Origin: Vibrio marisflavi CECT 7928
Lineage (GTDB): Bacteria > Pseudomonadota > Gammaproteobacteria > Enterobacterales > Vibrionaceae
DNA: 64,000 nucleotides
Reading direction: 5' to 3'
NCBI RefSeq assembly: GCF_921294215.1
Contig: NZ_CAKLDM010000003.1
Span: 139,622 to 203,621, forward strand
The first letter of the stretch is position 1; each line of letters starts with the position of its first letter. Position numbers and translations under genes: made by a program. Under the pieces are notes generated by a model. It ran no database searches. It worked only from the letters and a program-made list of their open reading frames with translations, and was not told the DNA's origin. Positions 1 through 10,366 of this stretch are shown piece by piece.

Positions 1-23
1 CATCGCTAAGCGATGAAATCGGA

Positions 24-100
<77 letters not shown>

Positions 101-170
101 ATGATTCAAAACATTATGTCTATCGCAATTTTGTAAATAGGTTGCCAATAGATAGTAATGCAAATCTAAT

Positions 171-246
171 GCGACACTAGCTCAGTTGGTAGAGCGCAAC
201 CTTGCCAAGGTTGAGGTCACGAGTTCGAACCTCGTGTGTCGCTCCA
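171..246 (+). tRNA. tRNA-Gly (GCC)
   Basis: A 76-nt cloverleaf, GCGACACTAG...GTGTCGCTCCA, with anticodon GCC in the loop CTTGCCAAG and an encoded CCA. It lies 70 nt after the initiator tRNA on the same strand and is probably co-transcribed with it. In E. coli glycine tRNA genes also precede the datA-queG region, so the position is syntenic. Confidence 0.95.
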
Positions 247-499
247 TTTTATCAGACTCAGATGATGGTTATCTTTTAGTCTAACAAAAACAGATTGTTA
301 CTGATTATTTAATCAATAACTCTAATTTTATTAACTAAAAATTTGCATAACGATTAGCCGTATTCTAGAGTTAGATGTGCTCTCAGAGCATAAACCCTAG
401 CATTTCCAAACAGCACGCCAGAAATTGCACTTCAAGCTTTTGGCGCAAGTCTGACTGTTTTATAAGTCCCAATATAAATATTTTTAAACATTCACAGAC

Positions 500-527
500 T
501 TATCCACAAATTGGCTTCTGTGGATAA
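500..527. promoter_or_regulatory. Inverted pair of perfect DnaA boxes
   Basis: TTATCCACA on the plus strand (500-508) and its exact complement TGTGGATAA (519-527) face each other across 10 nt. Both match the strongest (R1-type) DnaA box at all nine positions. Two perfect boxes within 28 nt is unlikely by chance. The tRNA-Gly/queG position matches E. coli datA. Confidence 0.6.
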
Positions 528-726
528 CTTGGTGGGTAAGTTAGATCAATCGGCAGATCAGTTGAAAGTTTCAAACTCATTTTGCTTTTAGGCATAGATG
601 CCGAACATTTGGGGTGGTGTCTAACTCATTAAAAATAAAGGACTTTCATTCTTAATTACGGCTTAGGTCTTTGCTCGGGCTGGATATTAAGTGATTGTTT
701 TATTGATCTTAATCATTGGAATCCTA

Positions 727-782
727 TGTGGCTAACTTTTTTATTAAATCCAATACTTGATTGAAATTTTCTTTTTTCCACA
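727..782. promoter_or_regulatory. Second DnaA-box cluster with IHF-like site
   Basis: TTTTCCACA at 774-782 fits the DnaA consensus TTWTNCACA. TGTGGCTAA at 727-735 is a reverse-strand box with one mismatch. Between them, 750-762 (CCAATACTTGATT) matches the reverse IHF consensus YAANNNNTTGATW with one mismatch. Boxes flanking an IHF site is the functional arrangement in E. coli datA. The motif calls are by eye. Confidence 0.4.
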
Positions 783-833
783 TGTGATTTTTTTGACTAC
801 ACGTCAAATAATTTGGCTATATTTTGGCAAATA

Positions 834-1967
834 TTATGCATCTCTTTTCAATCCCTTTTGTACAATCCTAATTAACCTTTCCTTTTTAGTTTGAATAGCG
901 GATGCCGCTTCTGGCTGATGCTTAGCCTTTTGCTCATCCATAGCCCACTGGATATGGATGTCTAGATTACTATCTTCACCTAATCGAGCTCTCAGTGCAT
1001 CGACAATCCTATCCGAATAGGGAGCATTGCCCATGGCTATAGAGAGGTTTCTTAGCCACTGAAGGTGTCCAATACGCCGAATTGCAGAACCTTCCATATA
1101 CTTAAGAAACTCAGATTCACTCCACTGAAACAGTGTGACCAGCTCGCTCGTTAAAAAGACTTTCCTACGGTGAAAATCTTTTTGTCCCGTTATGTTCGAA
1201 AATCTGTTCCAAGGGCAAACAAGTTGGCAATCGTCACAACCGTAAACTCTATTTCCAATCGCTTTTCGAAACTCGATGGGAATGACACCATCAAACTCTA
1301 TTGTCAGATACGAAATACAACGTCGTGAGTCAATGACACCTTCTTCAACAATCGCTTGCGTAGGGCAAGAGGTCATACATGCTACACATTTACCGCATTC
1401 ATCCTGAGCGGGTTCATCAATCGGCAGAGGCAAATCTACCAATAGTTCTCCCAAAAAGAACCACGAGCCAGCCTGTTTATCTAGTATTAAAGAGTGTTTG
1501 CCACTCCAACCTAATCCAGCTTTCTGGGCTAGTGGTCTTTCCAAAATCGGCGCAGAATCGACAAATGGTCGATAGCCAAATTCGCCAACTTCTTGTTTAA
1601 TCTTGTCACCCAATGCCTTTAGCTTGTTTCGTACCAATTTATGGTAGTCACGACCCAATGCATAGCGACTGATATAGGCTTGATTTGGATTGGATAAATT
1701 TGACGCGAATTGTGCCTCTGGAGGTAAGTAGTCCATTCTTACACTGATCACCCGAATTGTACCGGGGAGTAGCTCATTAGGCCGAGCTCGCATCATTCCA
1801 TGTCGCGCCATCCAATCCATTTCACCATGATAATTTGCATCTAACCAACGTTGCAGTTGAGGCTCGTGCTGTCGCAAATCTATATCGGTAATTCCAGCCT
1901 TTTGAAAGCCAAGCTCAGCAGCCCATTGCTTGATGTTTTCAGCTAGTAATACGTAATCCATCTTCAT
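834..1967 (-). CDS. queG: QueG, epoxyqueuosine reductase
   Basis: Cytosolic iron-sulfur, cobalamin-dependent enzyme that reduces epoxyqueuosine to queuosine at the wobble base of GUN-anticodon tRNAs. The protein is about 377 residues, the usual length. Two ferredoxin-like cysteine clusters are visible: CGKCVACMTSCP near residue 190, and CISYL plus CDDCQLVCPWN near 220-250. The N-terminal segment AAELGFQKAGITDIDL is typical of the family, and the C-terminal tail fits the HEAT-like end. The start is taken as ATG at 1967 (MKMDYVLL); ATG at 1961 is equally possible and an upstream TTG at 1982 less so. It is divergent from tsaE. Confidence 0.95.
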   Translation of the reverse strand: MKMDYVLLAENIKQWAAELGFQKAGITDIDLRQHEPQLQRWLDANYHGEMDWMARHGMMRARPNELLPGTIRVISVRMDYLPPEAQFASNLSNPNQAYISRYALGRDYHKLVRNKLKALGDKIKQEVGEFGYRPFVDSAPILERPLAQKAGLGWSGKHSLILDKQAGSWFFLGELLVDLPLPIDEPAQDECGKCVACMTSCPTQAIVEEGVIDSRRCISYLTIEFDGVIPIEFRKAIGNRVYGCDDCQLVCPWNRFSNITGQKDFHRRKVFLTSELVTLFQWSESEFLKYMEGSAIRRIGHLQWLRNLSIAMGNAPYSDRIVDALRARLGEDSNLDIHIQWAMDEQKAKHQPEAASAIQTKKERLIRIVQKGLKRDA

Positions 1968-2208
1968 GGTTCTCTGGATCAAGGATGCGGGATCTTACAG
2001 GATCTTTTTGTTAGGATCTAGATCTTGGTCGACGATTATCTGTAATGATCATTGCATCAGTTTAGTGACAAATTCGTTGTTAGTTGCGATAATTTTCTTT
2101 CTACTTACACAACAGAGCTTGTCTGTTAAATCTATCCCGGTTTACTATTTCCTCTGTTCTATAGATTTACTTCGCAAATAAATAAAACTCCTAAAGAGAA
2201 CGCATTAA

Positions 2209-2673
2209 ATGAATACAATAAAACTTGCCCTTTCTGATGAGCAAGCGACGGTTAATATCGGTGCAGAGGTTGCAAACCTATGTACAAAGCAAACAACAAT
2301 CTATTTGCATGGCGATCTTGGGGCAGGGAAAACGACATTTAGTCGAGGTTTTATTCGATCTCTTGGTCACCGTGGCAATGTAAAAAGTCCAACGTATACC
2401 ATTGTCGAGCCTTACGAATTAGACAAATGGAACGTTTATCACTTTGATTTGTATCGACTTTCAGACCCTGAAGAGCTTGAGTTTATGGGGATTCGTGATT
2501 ACTTAACCTCGGATGCTATTTGTTTGGTCGAGTGGCCAGAGAAAGGCGCGGGCTTGCTGCCAGAAGCTGATCTTGATATTGAAATGAGCTACGATGGTGA
2601 ACAGCGCTCGATTTCTATACAAGCTAACAATGATTATGGACATTCATTAATTAAGAACTTGGAGTTACGTTGA
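2209..2673 (+). CDS. tsaE: TsaE, tRNA t6A biosynthesis ATPase
   Basis: ATPase subunit of the TsaB-TsaD-TsaE complex that makes N6-threonylcarbamoyladenosine at position 37 of ANN-decoding tRNAs. The Walker A motif [10 protein letters not shown] is near residue 37, and the family signatures [11 protein letters not shown] and YHFDLYRL follow. VEWPEK completes the conserved core. At 154 residues it is the standard length. The AAGAGAACG stretch ahead of the ATG gives a plausible ribosome site. amiB starts inside its stop codon (TTGA overlap), so the two are translationally coupled, an arrangement shared with E. coli. Confidence 0.95.
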   Translation: MNTIKLALSDEQATVNIGAEVANLCTKQTTIYLHGDLGAGKTTFSRGFIRSLGHRGNVKSPTYTIVEPYELDKWNVYHFDLYRLSDPEELEFMGIRDYLTSDAICLVEWPEKGAGLLPEADLDIEMSYDGEQRSISIQANNDYGHSLIKNLELR

Positions 2674-4382
2674 TAGCTAAATTAGCTCGGACAGTTGTTG
2701 TTTTTCTTGTCCTGATTCTTTTGCCATTATCAAATATCGTTTGGGCAAATTCACTAGAAGCGATACGTGTATGGCCTTCTCCTGATGAAACTCGGGTTGT
2801 ATTCGACTTAAAGTCTGATGTGGATTACAGTTACTTCTCATTAAGTAACCCACAGCGCTTAGTCGTGGATCTTAAAGACACAACTCTGCATGCTAAGTTA
2901 CCGACTGTTGTAAAAAACAGCCCGATCCTAAAAAAGATCCGTAAAAGCACACCCCCGAATAAATCGACGTACCGATTGGTGTTTGAGCTAAAAAAGAAGA
3001 GTAAAGTTCAAATATTTAAATTGCCACCGACACCAGGTGGTCAGTACGGTCATCGATTAGTTGTTGATTTTCCCCATTCCAATACGGCTAGCAGTAACCC
3101 CCTTTTTAAGGGTTCCAGCAAAGGAATAAAAACCGATGCGCCTAAAGAAACTGGCAACAAAGAGATTGTTGTCGCTATCGATCCTGGCCATGGTGGAGAA
3201 GATCCGGGTTCTATCGGGCCAACGGGGAAATACGAAAAAACGGTCACTTTAGCTATCGCTAAGAAAATCGCCCATAAGATGGATGCGATTCCCGGCATAC
3301 GAGCTGTGTTGACTCGAACAGGTGACTACTACGTTGGCTTAAATCGACGTACTGAGATAGCACGAAAAGATAAAGCGTACATTTTAATCTCTATTCACGC
3401 AGACGCATTTATGTCACCACAACCAAGAGGTGCTTCTGTGTTTGTTCTAAATACGCGACGAGCAAATACGGAAATTTCTCGCTGGGTGGAAAACAGTGAG
3501 AAGCAATCTGAGCTTCTTGGTGGTGCAGGGGAAGTCCTAGCCAAAAATGCGAGTGATAAAAATGTTAGCCAAACCCTGTTGGATTTGCAGTTTAGCCATT
3601 CTCAGAATGAAGGTTATAAACTAGCATCGGATATTTTGGGCAAATTAGGTAAAGTGGCTCGCTTACACCGTAGTAAGCCTGTGTATGCAAGTCTAGCGGT
3701 ATTGAAATCTCCAGACATTCCTTCAGTGCTTGTCGAGACCGGCTTCATCTCTAACCCAAGTGAAGAGAGGTTACTATTTAAGCCAAGTCATCAAGACAAA
3801 ATTGCCCGGGCGATCACCGAGGCAGTGGTGAAATACTTCGAAGTTGAACCGCCGCCAGGGACGTTATTTGCAAAACGATTAGAGTCGAAGACATACAAGG
3901 TTAGACGTGGCGACTCTCTATCTCTTATTGCTAAAAGGCACGGAACCACAGTCGCCGCCCTCAAGAAAGAGAATCGTTTGAAGAGTTCTGGCTTAAGGGT
4001 GGGGCAAGTTTTAGTCATTCCAGGTAAATCTACTGACATTGTCGTACCTGTAGACAAGAATCCGATGCAAACTAAAACAGTGACACACGTTGTGAAGCGT
4101 GGAGACTATCTAGGCAAGATTGCAGACAAATATAAAGTCACTATTTCCCAAATCAAACGAGAAAATCATCTTCGTTCGAATACTTTGTTATTGGGTCAGA
4201 AGCTTAAAATTACAGTCAGTGTAAAAGATTTACCTGTTCGTAAATATAAAGTAAGGAGAGGCGATTACCTAGGCAAGATAGCCAGTCGCTATGGGATTCC
4301 TATCAATAGTATTCGCAAGGCTAACAAGTTGAAGACGGACGAGTTAGCTATTGGTCAAGTATTGCTTATTCCACATATATGA
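2670..4382 (+). CDS. amiB: AmiB, N-acetylmuramoyl-L-alanine amidase
   Basis: Periplasmic zinc amidase that cleaves the peptide stem from muramic acid to split daughter cells at division. Order: signal peptide (about 1-26), AMIN localisation domain (about 30-130), catalytic Amidase_3 domain ([13 protein letters not shown] with the zinc His near residue 172, then ISIHADAF and VETGFISN), then three C-terminal LysM repeats ([32 protein letters not shown]). E. coli AmiB lacks LysM repeats; Vibrio versions carry them. The start is TTG overlapping the tsaE stop. Probably controlled by EnvC-type activators, as in the family. Confidence 0.95.
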   Translation: MIAKLARTVVVFLVLILLPLSNIVWANSLEAIRVWPSPDETRVVFDLKSDVDYSYFSLSNPQRLVVDLKDTTLHAKLPTVVKNSPILKKIRKSTPPNKSTYRLVFELKKKSKVQIFKLPPTPGGQYGHRLVVDFPHSNTASSNPLFKGSSKGIKTDAPKETGNKEIVVAIDPGHGGEDPGSIGPTGKYEKTVTLAIAKKIAHKMDAIPGIRAVLTRTGDYYVGLNRRTEIARKDKAYILISIHADAFMSPQPRGASVFVLNTRRANTEISRWVENSEKQSELLGGAGEVLAKNASDKNVSQTLLDLQFSHSQNEGYKLASDILGKLGKVARLHRSKPVYASLAVLKSPDIPSVLVETGFISNPSEERLLFKPSHQDKIARAITEAVVKYFEVEPPPGTLFAKRLESKTYKVRRGDSLSLIAKRHGTTVAALKKENRLKSSGLRVGQVLVIPGKSTDIVVPVDKNPMQTKTVTHVVKRGDYLGKIADKYKVTISQIKRENHLRSNTLLLGQKLKITVSVKDLPVRKYKVRRGDYLGKIASRYGIPINSIRKANKLKTDELAIGQVLLIPHI

Positions 4383-4415
4383 TATTTCGAACATGACAAT
4401 AAATAGACGCTACCT

Positions 4416-6377
4416 ATGACGATTAAGATCCTACCAGCTCGACTTGCTAACCAAATTGCGGCTGGAGAAGTTGTTGAAAGACCTTCTTCGGTTGTAAAAG
4501 AGCTAGTGGAAAATAGTTTGGACTCTGGCGCAACTAAGATTGATATCGATATTGATCAAGGTGGTGCGAAGTTAATTCGTGTTCGTGACAATGGGAAAGG
4601 TATAGAAAAAGATCAACTTTCCTTGGCGCTAAGTCGTCACGCTACTTCAAAAATACACACGCTTGATGATCTTGAAGCGATCGACAGTCTCGGTTTTCGG
4701 GGAGAAGCGTTAGCCAGTATCAGTTCGGTATCTCGATTAACGATGACATCTCGACCAGTGAGCCAAGAGCAGGCTTGGTCGGCGTATTGTGAAGGGCGAG
4801 ATATGGAAGTGAAGTTGCAGCCCGCCGCACATCCGGTAGGAACGACCGTTGAAGTCGTCGACTTGTTTTTCAACACGCCAGCTCGGCGTAAGTTTTTGCG
4901 AACAGAAAAAACAGAATTTAGCCATATTGATGAGCTGCTAAAACGTGTAGCACTGAGCCGTTTTGATGTGACATTGACGTTGAAACACAACAATAAAGTT
5001 GTACGTCAGTATAGAAAGGCGACGAATACGCAGCAGACAGAGAAGCGTTTAGCAAGCGTGTGTGGCAATGCCTTTGTTAGAAACATGCTTGGTGTGAAGC
5101 TAGAGCATCAAGGTTTAAAGTTGCACGGTTGGATTACAGAGCCAGAAGCAGCGAGGCAACAGAGCGATTTACAGTACTGCTATGTTAATGGTCGAGTCGT
5201 AAAAGACAAATTGATTAATCATGCTATTCGTCAAAGTTACGAGACAACCTTGCGCTCTGATCAATATGCCACTTATGTGTTGTTTATCGAGCTGGATCCG
5301 CGTCAAGTAGACGTGAATGTCCATCCGGCTAAGCACGAAGTGCGCTTTCATCAAGCAAGGCTAGTGCACGACTTTATTTATCAAGCGCTCAGTGATGCTC
5401 TTGCCCAGAGCCAAAATATCGAGCCTTCCAGTGATTCTGAAATACAAGATGTTAGTCCAACTGAATATCAAAAAACAGCTACTTCACCCGAGGGTATTGA
5501 GGCTCCATCGTCATCAGAGTTCAGTGTTAAAGAAGCTCCCGCTCGAGCTCAGTATACTCCGTCTTCATCTCCATTTAGCAGTGAGGCACATAGCCAAACA
5601 AAAGAGCCAGCCCCATATAATGACTGGCAATCAGGGAGTTCGAGGAAAAACAAATCACAAAGCCGTAGTGGGCACTCACCGCAACCTTCAGTTTCGCAAG
5701 CTGAATTGAAGGTATACTCTGAATTACTGTCGACTCCTGACATCGCGACGAACAACGATCTAGAAACGAATGCAGTAAATACAAATCCAGTGAGTGCAGA
5801 ACGAAAAGTTATCACTCAACTAGGAAAAGCCGTTGCCGTTGTTGAAGGGCGCTACTTACTGATGAGCGATAAAGCCAATGTGGTGTTGGTGTCTCTAAAT
5901 AGAGCCGAGTGGCTAAGAAACTACCGCCAACTCGATATTCAACGTGGGTCTTTGCTTGCTCAGCCATTGCTGGTGCCTTTGTCACTAAAGCTGGATAAAG
6001 AATACATTGAAGTCGTAAAGCAGAGCCACGCATTGTGCCATCAATTTGGCTTTGAGTTTAAAGTTCGCAATGAAGCGGCAGTGATGATTATGTCTGTCCC
6101 CCAACCTTTGAGACAAAAGAACCTACAACAGCTGGTGCCAGAGATGTTGTCTTTTCTATTAGCTAGTCGGGCAAACAATACTGACGTAAGCACTCACTCA
6201 CTAACAAAGTGGCTTTGTGATTCTACGAGTGAATTAAAGAATGACTATACTTTGTCTGAAGCCATTCAGCTTATTGCGGAATTGGAGCAACTTTGGCAAG
6301 ATGCGCTGCCTTTAGACGATTCTCAGCTGGTGACACTAGCGGACTTCTCGTCTACGATTTCAAATTTACACAGTTAA
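4416..6377 (+). CDS. mutL: MutL, DNA mismatch repair protein
   Basis: Matchmaker ATPase linking MutS mismatch recognition to MutH nicking and UvrD unwinding. The N-terminal GHKL ATPase shows [15 protein letters not shown] (near residue 32), RVRDNGKGI and [11 protein letters not shown] serine- and proline-rich linker of about 150 residues (about 335-470) leads to a C-terminal dimerisation domain beginning [18 protein letters not shown]. The endonuclease motif DQHAxxExxxxE is not present, as expected for MutH-dependent bacteria. It is 653 residues, 33 nt after amiB and 27 nt before miaA, in the conserved operon. Confidence 0.97.
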   Translation: MTIKILPARLANQIAAGEVVERPSSVVKELVENSLDSGATKIDIDIDQGGAKLIRVRDNGKGIEKDQLSLALSRHATSKIHTLDDLEAIDSLGFRGEALASISSVSRLTMTSRPVSQEQAWSAYCEGRDMEVKLQPAAHPVGTTVEVVDLFFNTPARRKFLRTEKTEFSHIDELLKRVALSRFDVTLTLKHNNKVVRQYRKATNTQQTEKRLASVCGNAFVRNMLGVKLEHQGLKLHGWITEPEAARQQSDLQYCYVNGRVVKDKLINHAIRQSYETTLRSDQYATYVLFIELDPRQVDVNVHPAKHEVRFHQARLVHDFIYQALSDALAQSQNIEPSSDSEIQDVSPTEYQKTATSPEGIEAPSSSEFSVKEAPARAQYTPSSSPFSSEAHSQTKEPAPYNDWQSGSSRKNKSQSRSGHSPQPSVSQAELKVYSELLSTPDIATNNDLETNAVNTNPVSAERKVITQLGKAVAVVEGRYLLMSDKANVVLVSLNRAEWLRNYRQLDIQRGSLLAQPLLVPLSLKLDKEYIEVVKQSHALCHQFGFEFKVRNEAAVMIMSVPQPLRQKNLQQLVPEMLSFLLASRANNTDVSTHSLTKWLCDSTSELKNDYTLSEAIQLIAELEQLWQDALPLDDSQLVTLADFSSTISNLHS

Positions 6378-6404
6378 CCAACGGTCAACAGGCACTAGCA
6401 CTAC

Positions 6405-7343
6405 ATGTCCAAGAATAAAGAACTACCCCTCGCTCTGTTTTTAATGGGGCCAACTGCGTCAGGTAAAACTGATCTTGCTATTCGTATGTGTCAACATTTC
6501 CCCGTTGAAGTGATTAGTGTCGATTCTGCGTTGATATTTAAGGGGATGGATATTGGCTCAGCCAAGCCTGATGAACAAGAGTTGGCACTGGCTCCTCATA
6601 AGCTAATTAATATTCTGGACCCTTCAGAAGCCTATTCTGCCGCGGACTTTTGTCGAGACGCGACCAAAGAAATGGAAGCGATTGTTGCAAGAGGTAACAT
6701 TCCGTTATTGGTTGGCGGCACGATGTTATATTTCAAAGCACTGCTTGAAGGGTTGTCACCACTGCCTGCTGCTGACCCTGAAATTAGGCAACAAATATTG
6801 AATGAAGCCGAGGAGAGTGGATGGCAAGCTTTGCACGATCAGTTATGTAGTTTTGATCCGACTTCAGCAGAGCGCATTCACCCTAATGATCCACAACGAT
6901 TGTCTAGAGCGATTGAAGTGTATCGTATTTCAGGTAAGTCACTGACAGAGTTAACCAAAACGAAAGGTGAAAGTTTACCTTTCCGAGTAAAACAGTTTGC
7001 GATCGCACCAGAGGAAAGGGCAGAATTGCATCGCCGGATCGAGTTAAGATTTGGTAAGATGATCGACGCTGGATTTGAAGAAGAAGTGAGAGCATTGTAC
7101 TCTCGTGAGGATCTTCATCCAGATCTGCCTTCTATCCGTTGTGTAGGTTACAGGCAGATGTGGGATTATTTAGAGGGCAATTGCTCTCTTGATGAAGCTA
7201 TCTTCCGCGGCGTATGTGCAACAAGGCAATTGGCAAAACGCCAAATGACATGGCTGCGCAGCTGGGAGAATTTAACTTGGCTCGCGAGCGATGACGTTGA
7301 TGCAGCTTTCGAAACACTGTCAAATGCAGTGGCGTCGGAGTAG
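6405..7343 (+). CDS. miaA: MiaA, tRNA dimethylallyltransferase
   Basis: Transfers a dimethylallyl group to A37 of tRNAs reading UNN codons, the first step to ms2i6A. P-loop [11 protein letters not shown] is near residue 15, followed by [17 protein letters not shown]. The C-terminal [11 protein letters not shown] and [14 protein letters not shown] motifs contact tRNA. Length 312 residues is typical. The family usually has Tyr where this protein has Phe in ALIFKGMD, a mild variation. It lies upstream of hfq, as in E. coli. Confidence 0.97.
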   Translation: MSKNKELPLALFLMGPTASGKTDLAIRMCQHFPVEVISVDSALIFKGMDIGSAKPDEQELALAPHKLINILDPSEAYSAADFCRDATKEMEAIVARGNIPLLVGGTMLYFKALLEGLSPLPAADPEIRQQILNEAEESGWQALHDQLCSFDPTSAERIHPNDPQRLSRAIEVYRISGKSLTELTKTKGESLPFRVKQFAIAPEERAELHRRIELRFGKMIDAGFEEEVRALYSREDLHPDLPSIRCVGYRQMWDYLEGNCSLDEAIFRGVCATRQLAKRQMTWLRSWENLTWLASDDVDAAFETLSNAVASE

Positions 7344-7527
7344 TTTAACTGTGTATAATGTGATCGCTTTTGCGTGATTGAAGCCCGTTGAGGATCTGGA
7401 CTTGATATTTGCTTATTTTAGCTACATAACAAGTGATACGGGTTTATTTTTTCGTTTAGCTCAGATGCAAAGGCCGCACCTCATTTAAAGTGCACCACTA
7501 GCTAAATAATTACAACAAAACAACTAA

Positions 7528-7800
<273 letters not shown>

Positions 7801-7843
7801 GTTCTGATCCACACCAAAACTCAATATGTAAGGAGTCGGACGC

Positions 7844-9133
7844 TTGTTTGACCGTTATGAATCCGGTGAACGAGCCGTACTTGTTCATATTAATTTTACG
7901 CAAACAGGTGAATGGGAAGATTTAAAAGAGTTTGAAATGCTCGCATCTTCTTCAGGAGTGTCGACACTACAGGTAGTTACCGGTAGTCGGCAATCTCCTC
8001 ACCCTAAATACTATGTTGGAGAAGGAAAAGCCGAAGAGATTGCCCAAGTGGTGCAACTTGTTGGTGCCGACATAGTTATATTCAATCACGCTTTGTCTCC
8101 TGCTCAGGAGCGCAACCTCGAGACATTATGCAAGTGTCGAGTTCTAGACAGAACTGGACTGATTCTCGATATCTTTGCTCAAAGAGCCCGCACTCACGAA
8201 GGTAAGCTGCAAGTTGAGCTTGCTCAGCTACGCCATATTTCCACTCGCCTAATTCGAGGTTGGACACACTTAGAAAGGCAAAAAGGTGGTATTGGTTTAC
8301 GCGGTCCTGGTGAAACCCAGCTAGAGACCGATAGACGTTTACTACGTGACCGAATTAAGGCTATTTTGCGTCGGCTAGATAAAGTCGCTAAACAACGAGA
8401 GCAAGGCCGAAGAGCTCGAAATAGAGCTGAGATACCAACGGTATCGCTTGTTGGTTATACCAATGCTGGTAAATCAACGTTGTTCAACCGAATAACTGCA
8501 GCGGGTGTATATGCTGCGGATCAGTTGTTTGCAACGTTAGATCCGACGCTTCGTAAAATTGAGTTGTCTGACATAGGACCTGCGATTTTAGCCGATACGG
8601 TTGGATTTATCAGGCACTTGCCACATGACTTAGTTGCAGCATTTAAGGCAACGCTTCAAGAAACACAAGAAGCTGACATTTTGTTACATGTTGTAGATGC
8701 AAGCGATGAGCGTTTTAGAGAGAATATTAAAGCAGTTCATGACGTGCTAGAAGAGATTGATGCGGATGAAGTTCCTGCTTTAGTCGTGATGAACAAGATT
8801 GATAACTTACCAGAGCAGAAGCCAAGAATTGAGCGAGATGACGAAGGTGTCCCTCGAACTGTTTGGGTCTCTGCGATGGATGGTTTAGGTATTGAGCTCT
8901 TATTTGAAGCGCTTTCTGAACGGTTGGCCACCCAATTAGTTCAATACCAACTGCGAATTCCACCACAGTATCAAGGACGAATTCGTAGTACATTTTTCCA
9001 ACTGAAGTGTATTCAACGAGAAGAGTATGACCAGGACGGTAATTTGCTGATCGATGTTCGAATGCAACAAGTCGACTGGTCGAGACTCGAAAAAAGAGAA
9101 GAGGCAGTTTTACGTGACTTTATAGTTACTTAA
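7844..9133 (+). CDS. hflX: HflX, ribosome-splitting GTPase
   Basis: GTPase that dissociates stalled 70S ribosomes under stress. An N-terminal HflX domain (glycine-rich GGIGLRGPGETQLETDRR near residue 150) is followed by the G domain: G1 GYTNAGKSTLFN, G3 DTVGFIRHLP, G4 NKID. The start is TTG at 7844 preceded by AAGGAG seven bases upstream, giving MFDRYESGE, which matches family N-termini. Length 429 residues. It lies 43 nt after hfq and is probably co-transcribed with it. Confidence 0.96.
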   Translation: MFDRYESGERAVLVHINFTQTGEWEDLKEFEMLASSSGVSTLQVVTGSRQSPHPKYYVGEGKAEEIAQVVQLVGADIVIFNHALSPAQERNLETLCKCRVLDRTGLILDIFAQRARTHEGKLQVELAQLRHISTRLIRGWTHLERQKGGIGLRGPGETQLETDRRLLRDRIKAILRRLDKVAKQREQGRRARNRAEIPTVSLVGYTNAGKSTLFNRITAAGVYAADQLFATLDPTLRKIELSDIGPAILADTVGFIRHLPHDLVAAFKATLQETQEADILLHVVDASDERFRENIKAVHDVLEEIDADEVPALVVMNKIDNLPEQKPRIERDDEGVPRTVWVSAMDGLGIELLFEALSERLATQLVQYQLRIPPQYQGRIRSTFFQLKCIQREEYDQDGNLLIDVRMQQVDWSRLEKREEAVLRDFIVT

Positions 9134-9178
9134 ATGGCTGCTACAGTATAACGTCATATCTATTGATGGAGCTTTCTA

Positions 9179-10366
9179 ATGGCGTGGAATGAGCCTGGCA
9201 ATAATAACGACAATAATGGCCGCGATAAGGACCCTTGGGGGAACAATAATAATCGCGGTGGTCGTGATCAAGGACCGCCAGATTTAGACGAAGTATTTAA
9301 TAAGCTGAGTCAAAAATTGGGTGGAAAGTTTGGTGGAAAAAATGGAAAAGGTTCGCCTATCGGATCTGGCGGCAAAGTAGGTGTAGGATTAATTCTTCTC
9401 GCTGCAGTTGTCGTTTGGGCCTTTTTCGGTATCTACACCGTGGGTGAAGCTCAGAGAGCTGTTGTCCTTCAACTAGGTAAGTTCGATAAAATCGAAGGCC
9501 CTGGTTTGAACTGGCGTCCACCGTTTATCGATACCTACACTCTAGTAAACGTTCAAGCAATTCGTTCACTAAGAACCTCTGGAACCATGTTAACCAAAGA
9601 TGAAAACGTGGTAACAGTATCGATGGACGTGCAGTATCGCATCTCCGACCCAGTAAAATACCTCTACAGTGTTGTAAACCCAGATGATAGCTTGCGCCAA
9701 GCGACTGAATCTGCACTTCGTGCAGTGATCGGTGACTCGCTAATGGACAGCATTCTAACTGATGGCCGTCAACAAATCCGTCAAAGCACTCAAGAAACGC
9801 TTGAGCACATCATTGACAGATATGATATGGGTATTCAGATTGTCGCGGTTAACTTCGAAGATGCTCGTCCACCAGAGCAAGTAAAAGATGCCTTTGATGA
9901 TGCGACAGCGTCTCGAGAAGATGAACAGCGTTATGTTCGTGAAGCAGAAGCATACAGCAACGATATCTTGCCGAAAGCAACGGGTCGTGCAGAGCGTATT
10001 AAAAAAGAAGCTCAAGGTTATGCAGAACGCGTAGTGAACCAGGCTTATGGTCAAGTTGCTCAGTTCGACCAGTTGTTACCAGAATACAAGGCTGCACCGA
10101 AGGTTACTCGTGAGCGTCTATATCTGGATACAATGGAGAAAGTCTATTCTGATACCTCGAAAGTACTTGTAGACTCAAACTCAAGTGGCAACCTACTTTA
10201 TCTACCGATTGATAAGCTGAAGGGTGAAAGCGAAAAGTCCCAGAGCAGCAAGTCAAGTTCTTCATCGACTTACGCACCGATCCAAGTGGAGTCAAAAACG
10301 AGTGATAAAACCACGACGAGTTCTTCAACTAGAACAACGGATTCACGTCAAGGGAGATACCAATAA
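9179..10366 (+). CDS. hflK: HflK, FtsH protease modulator
   Basis: Inner-membrane SPFH/band-7 protein that forms a large cage with HflC around FtsH and tunes degradation of membrane substrates. The N-terminus is rich in Asn and Gly (cytoplasmic), with one membrane span near residues 70-88 (GLILLAAVVVWAFFGIYTV). The SPFH domain starts EAQRAVVLQLGKF and a coiled-coil ends near residue 300. The Ser/Thr-rich tail is typical. 395 residues. The stop overlaps the hflC start by one base. Confidence 0.96.
   Translation: MAWNEPGNNNDNNGRDKDPWGNNNNRGGRDQGPPDLDEVFNKLSQKLGGKFGGKNGKGSPIGSGGKVGVGLILLAAVVVWAFFGIYTVGEAQRAVVLQLGKFDKIEGPGLNWRPPFIDTYTLVNVQAIRSLRTSGTMLTKDENVVTVSMDVQYRISDPVKYLYSVVNPDDSLRQATESALRAVIGDSLMDSILTDGRQQIRQSTQETLEHIIDRYDMGIQIVAVNFEDARPPEQVKDAFDDATASREDEQRYVREAEAYSNDILPKATGRAERIKKEAQGYAERVVNQAYGQVAQFDQLLPEYKAAPKVTRERLYLDTMEKVYSDTSKVLVDSNSSGNLLYLPIDKLKGESEKSQSSKSSSSSTYAPIQVESKTSDKTTTSSSTRTTDSRQGRYQ

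Larger units (their letters stand above)
247..833. other. 587-nt gene-free spacer, candidate datA-like locus
   Basis: I see no coding sequence here. The spacer is AT-rich and holds three sequences that fit the DnaA-box consensus TTWTNCACA, one single-mismatch box and one near match to an IHF site, annotated separately. It lies between tRNA-Gly and queG. In E. coli the corresponding spacer holds datA, the locus that binds DnaA and promotes hydrolysis of DnaA-bound ATP with IHF. Assigning that function here is inference from position and motifs. Confidence 0.5.

Noticed and set aside
247..833. The perfect DnaA boxes as a replication origin
   Set aside because: Only a few boxes, no adjacent AT-rich 13-mer array, dnaA, gidA or parAB genes, and no RctB-type iterons. 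The tRNA/queG context fits a datA-like site better than oriC1 or oriC2.
1379..1600. Short reading frame antisense to queG
   Set aside because: It lies wholly inside a well-conserved gene, has no ribosome site and no recognisable domain.
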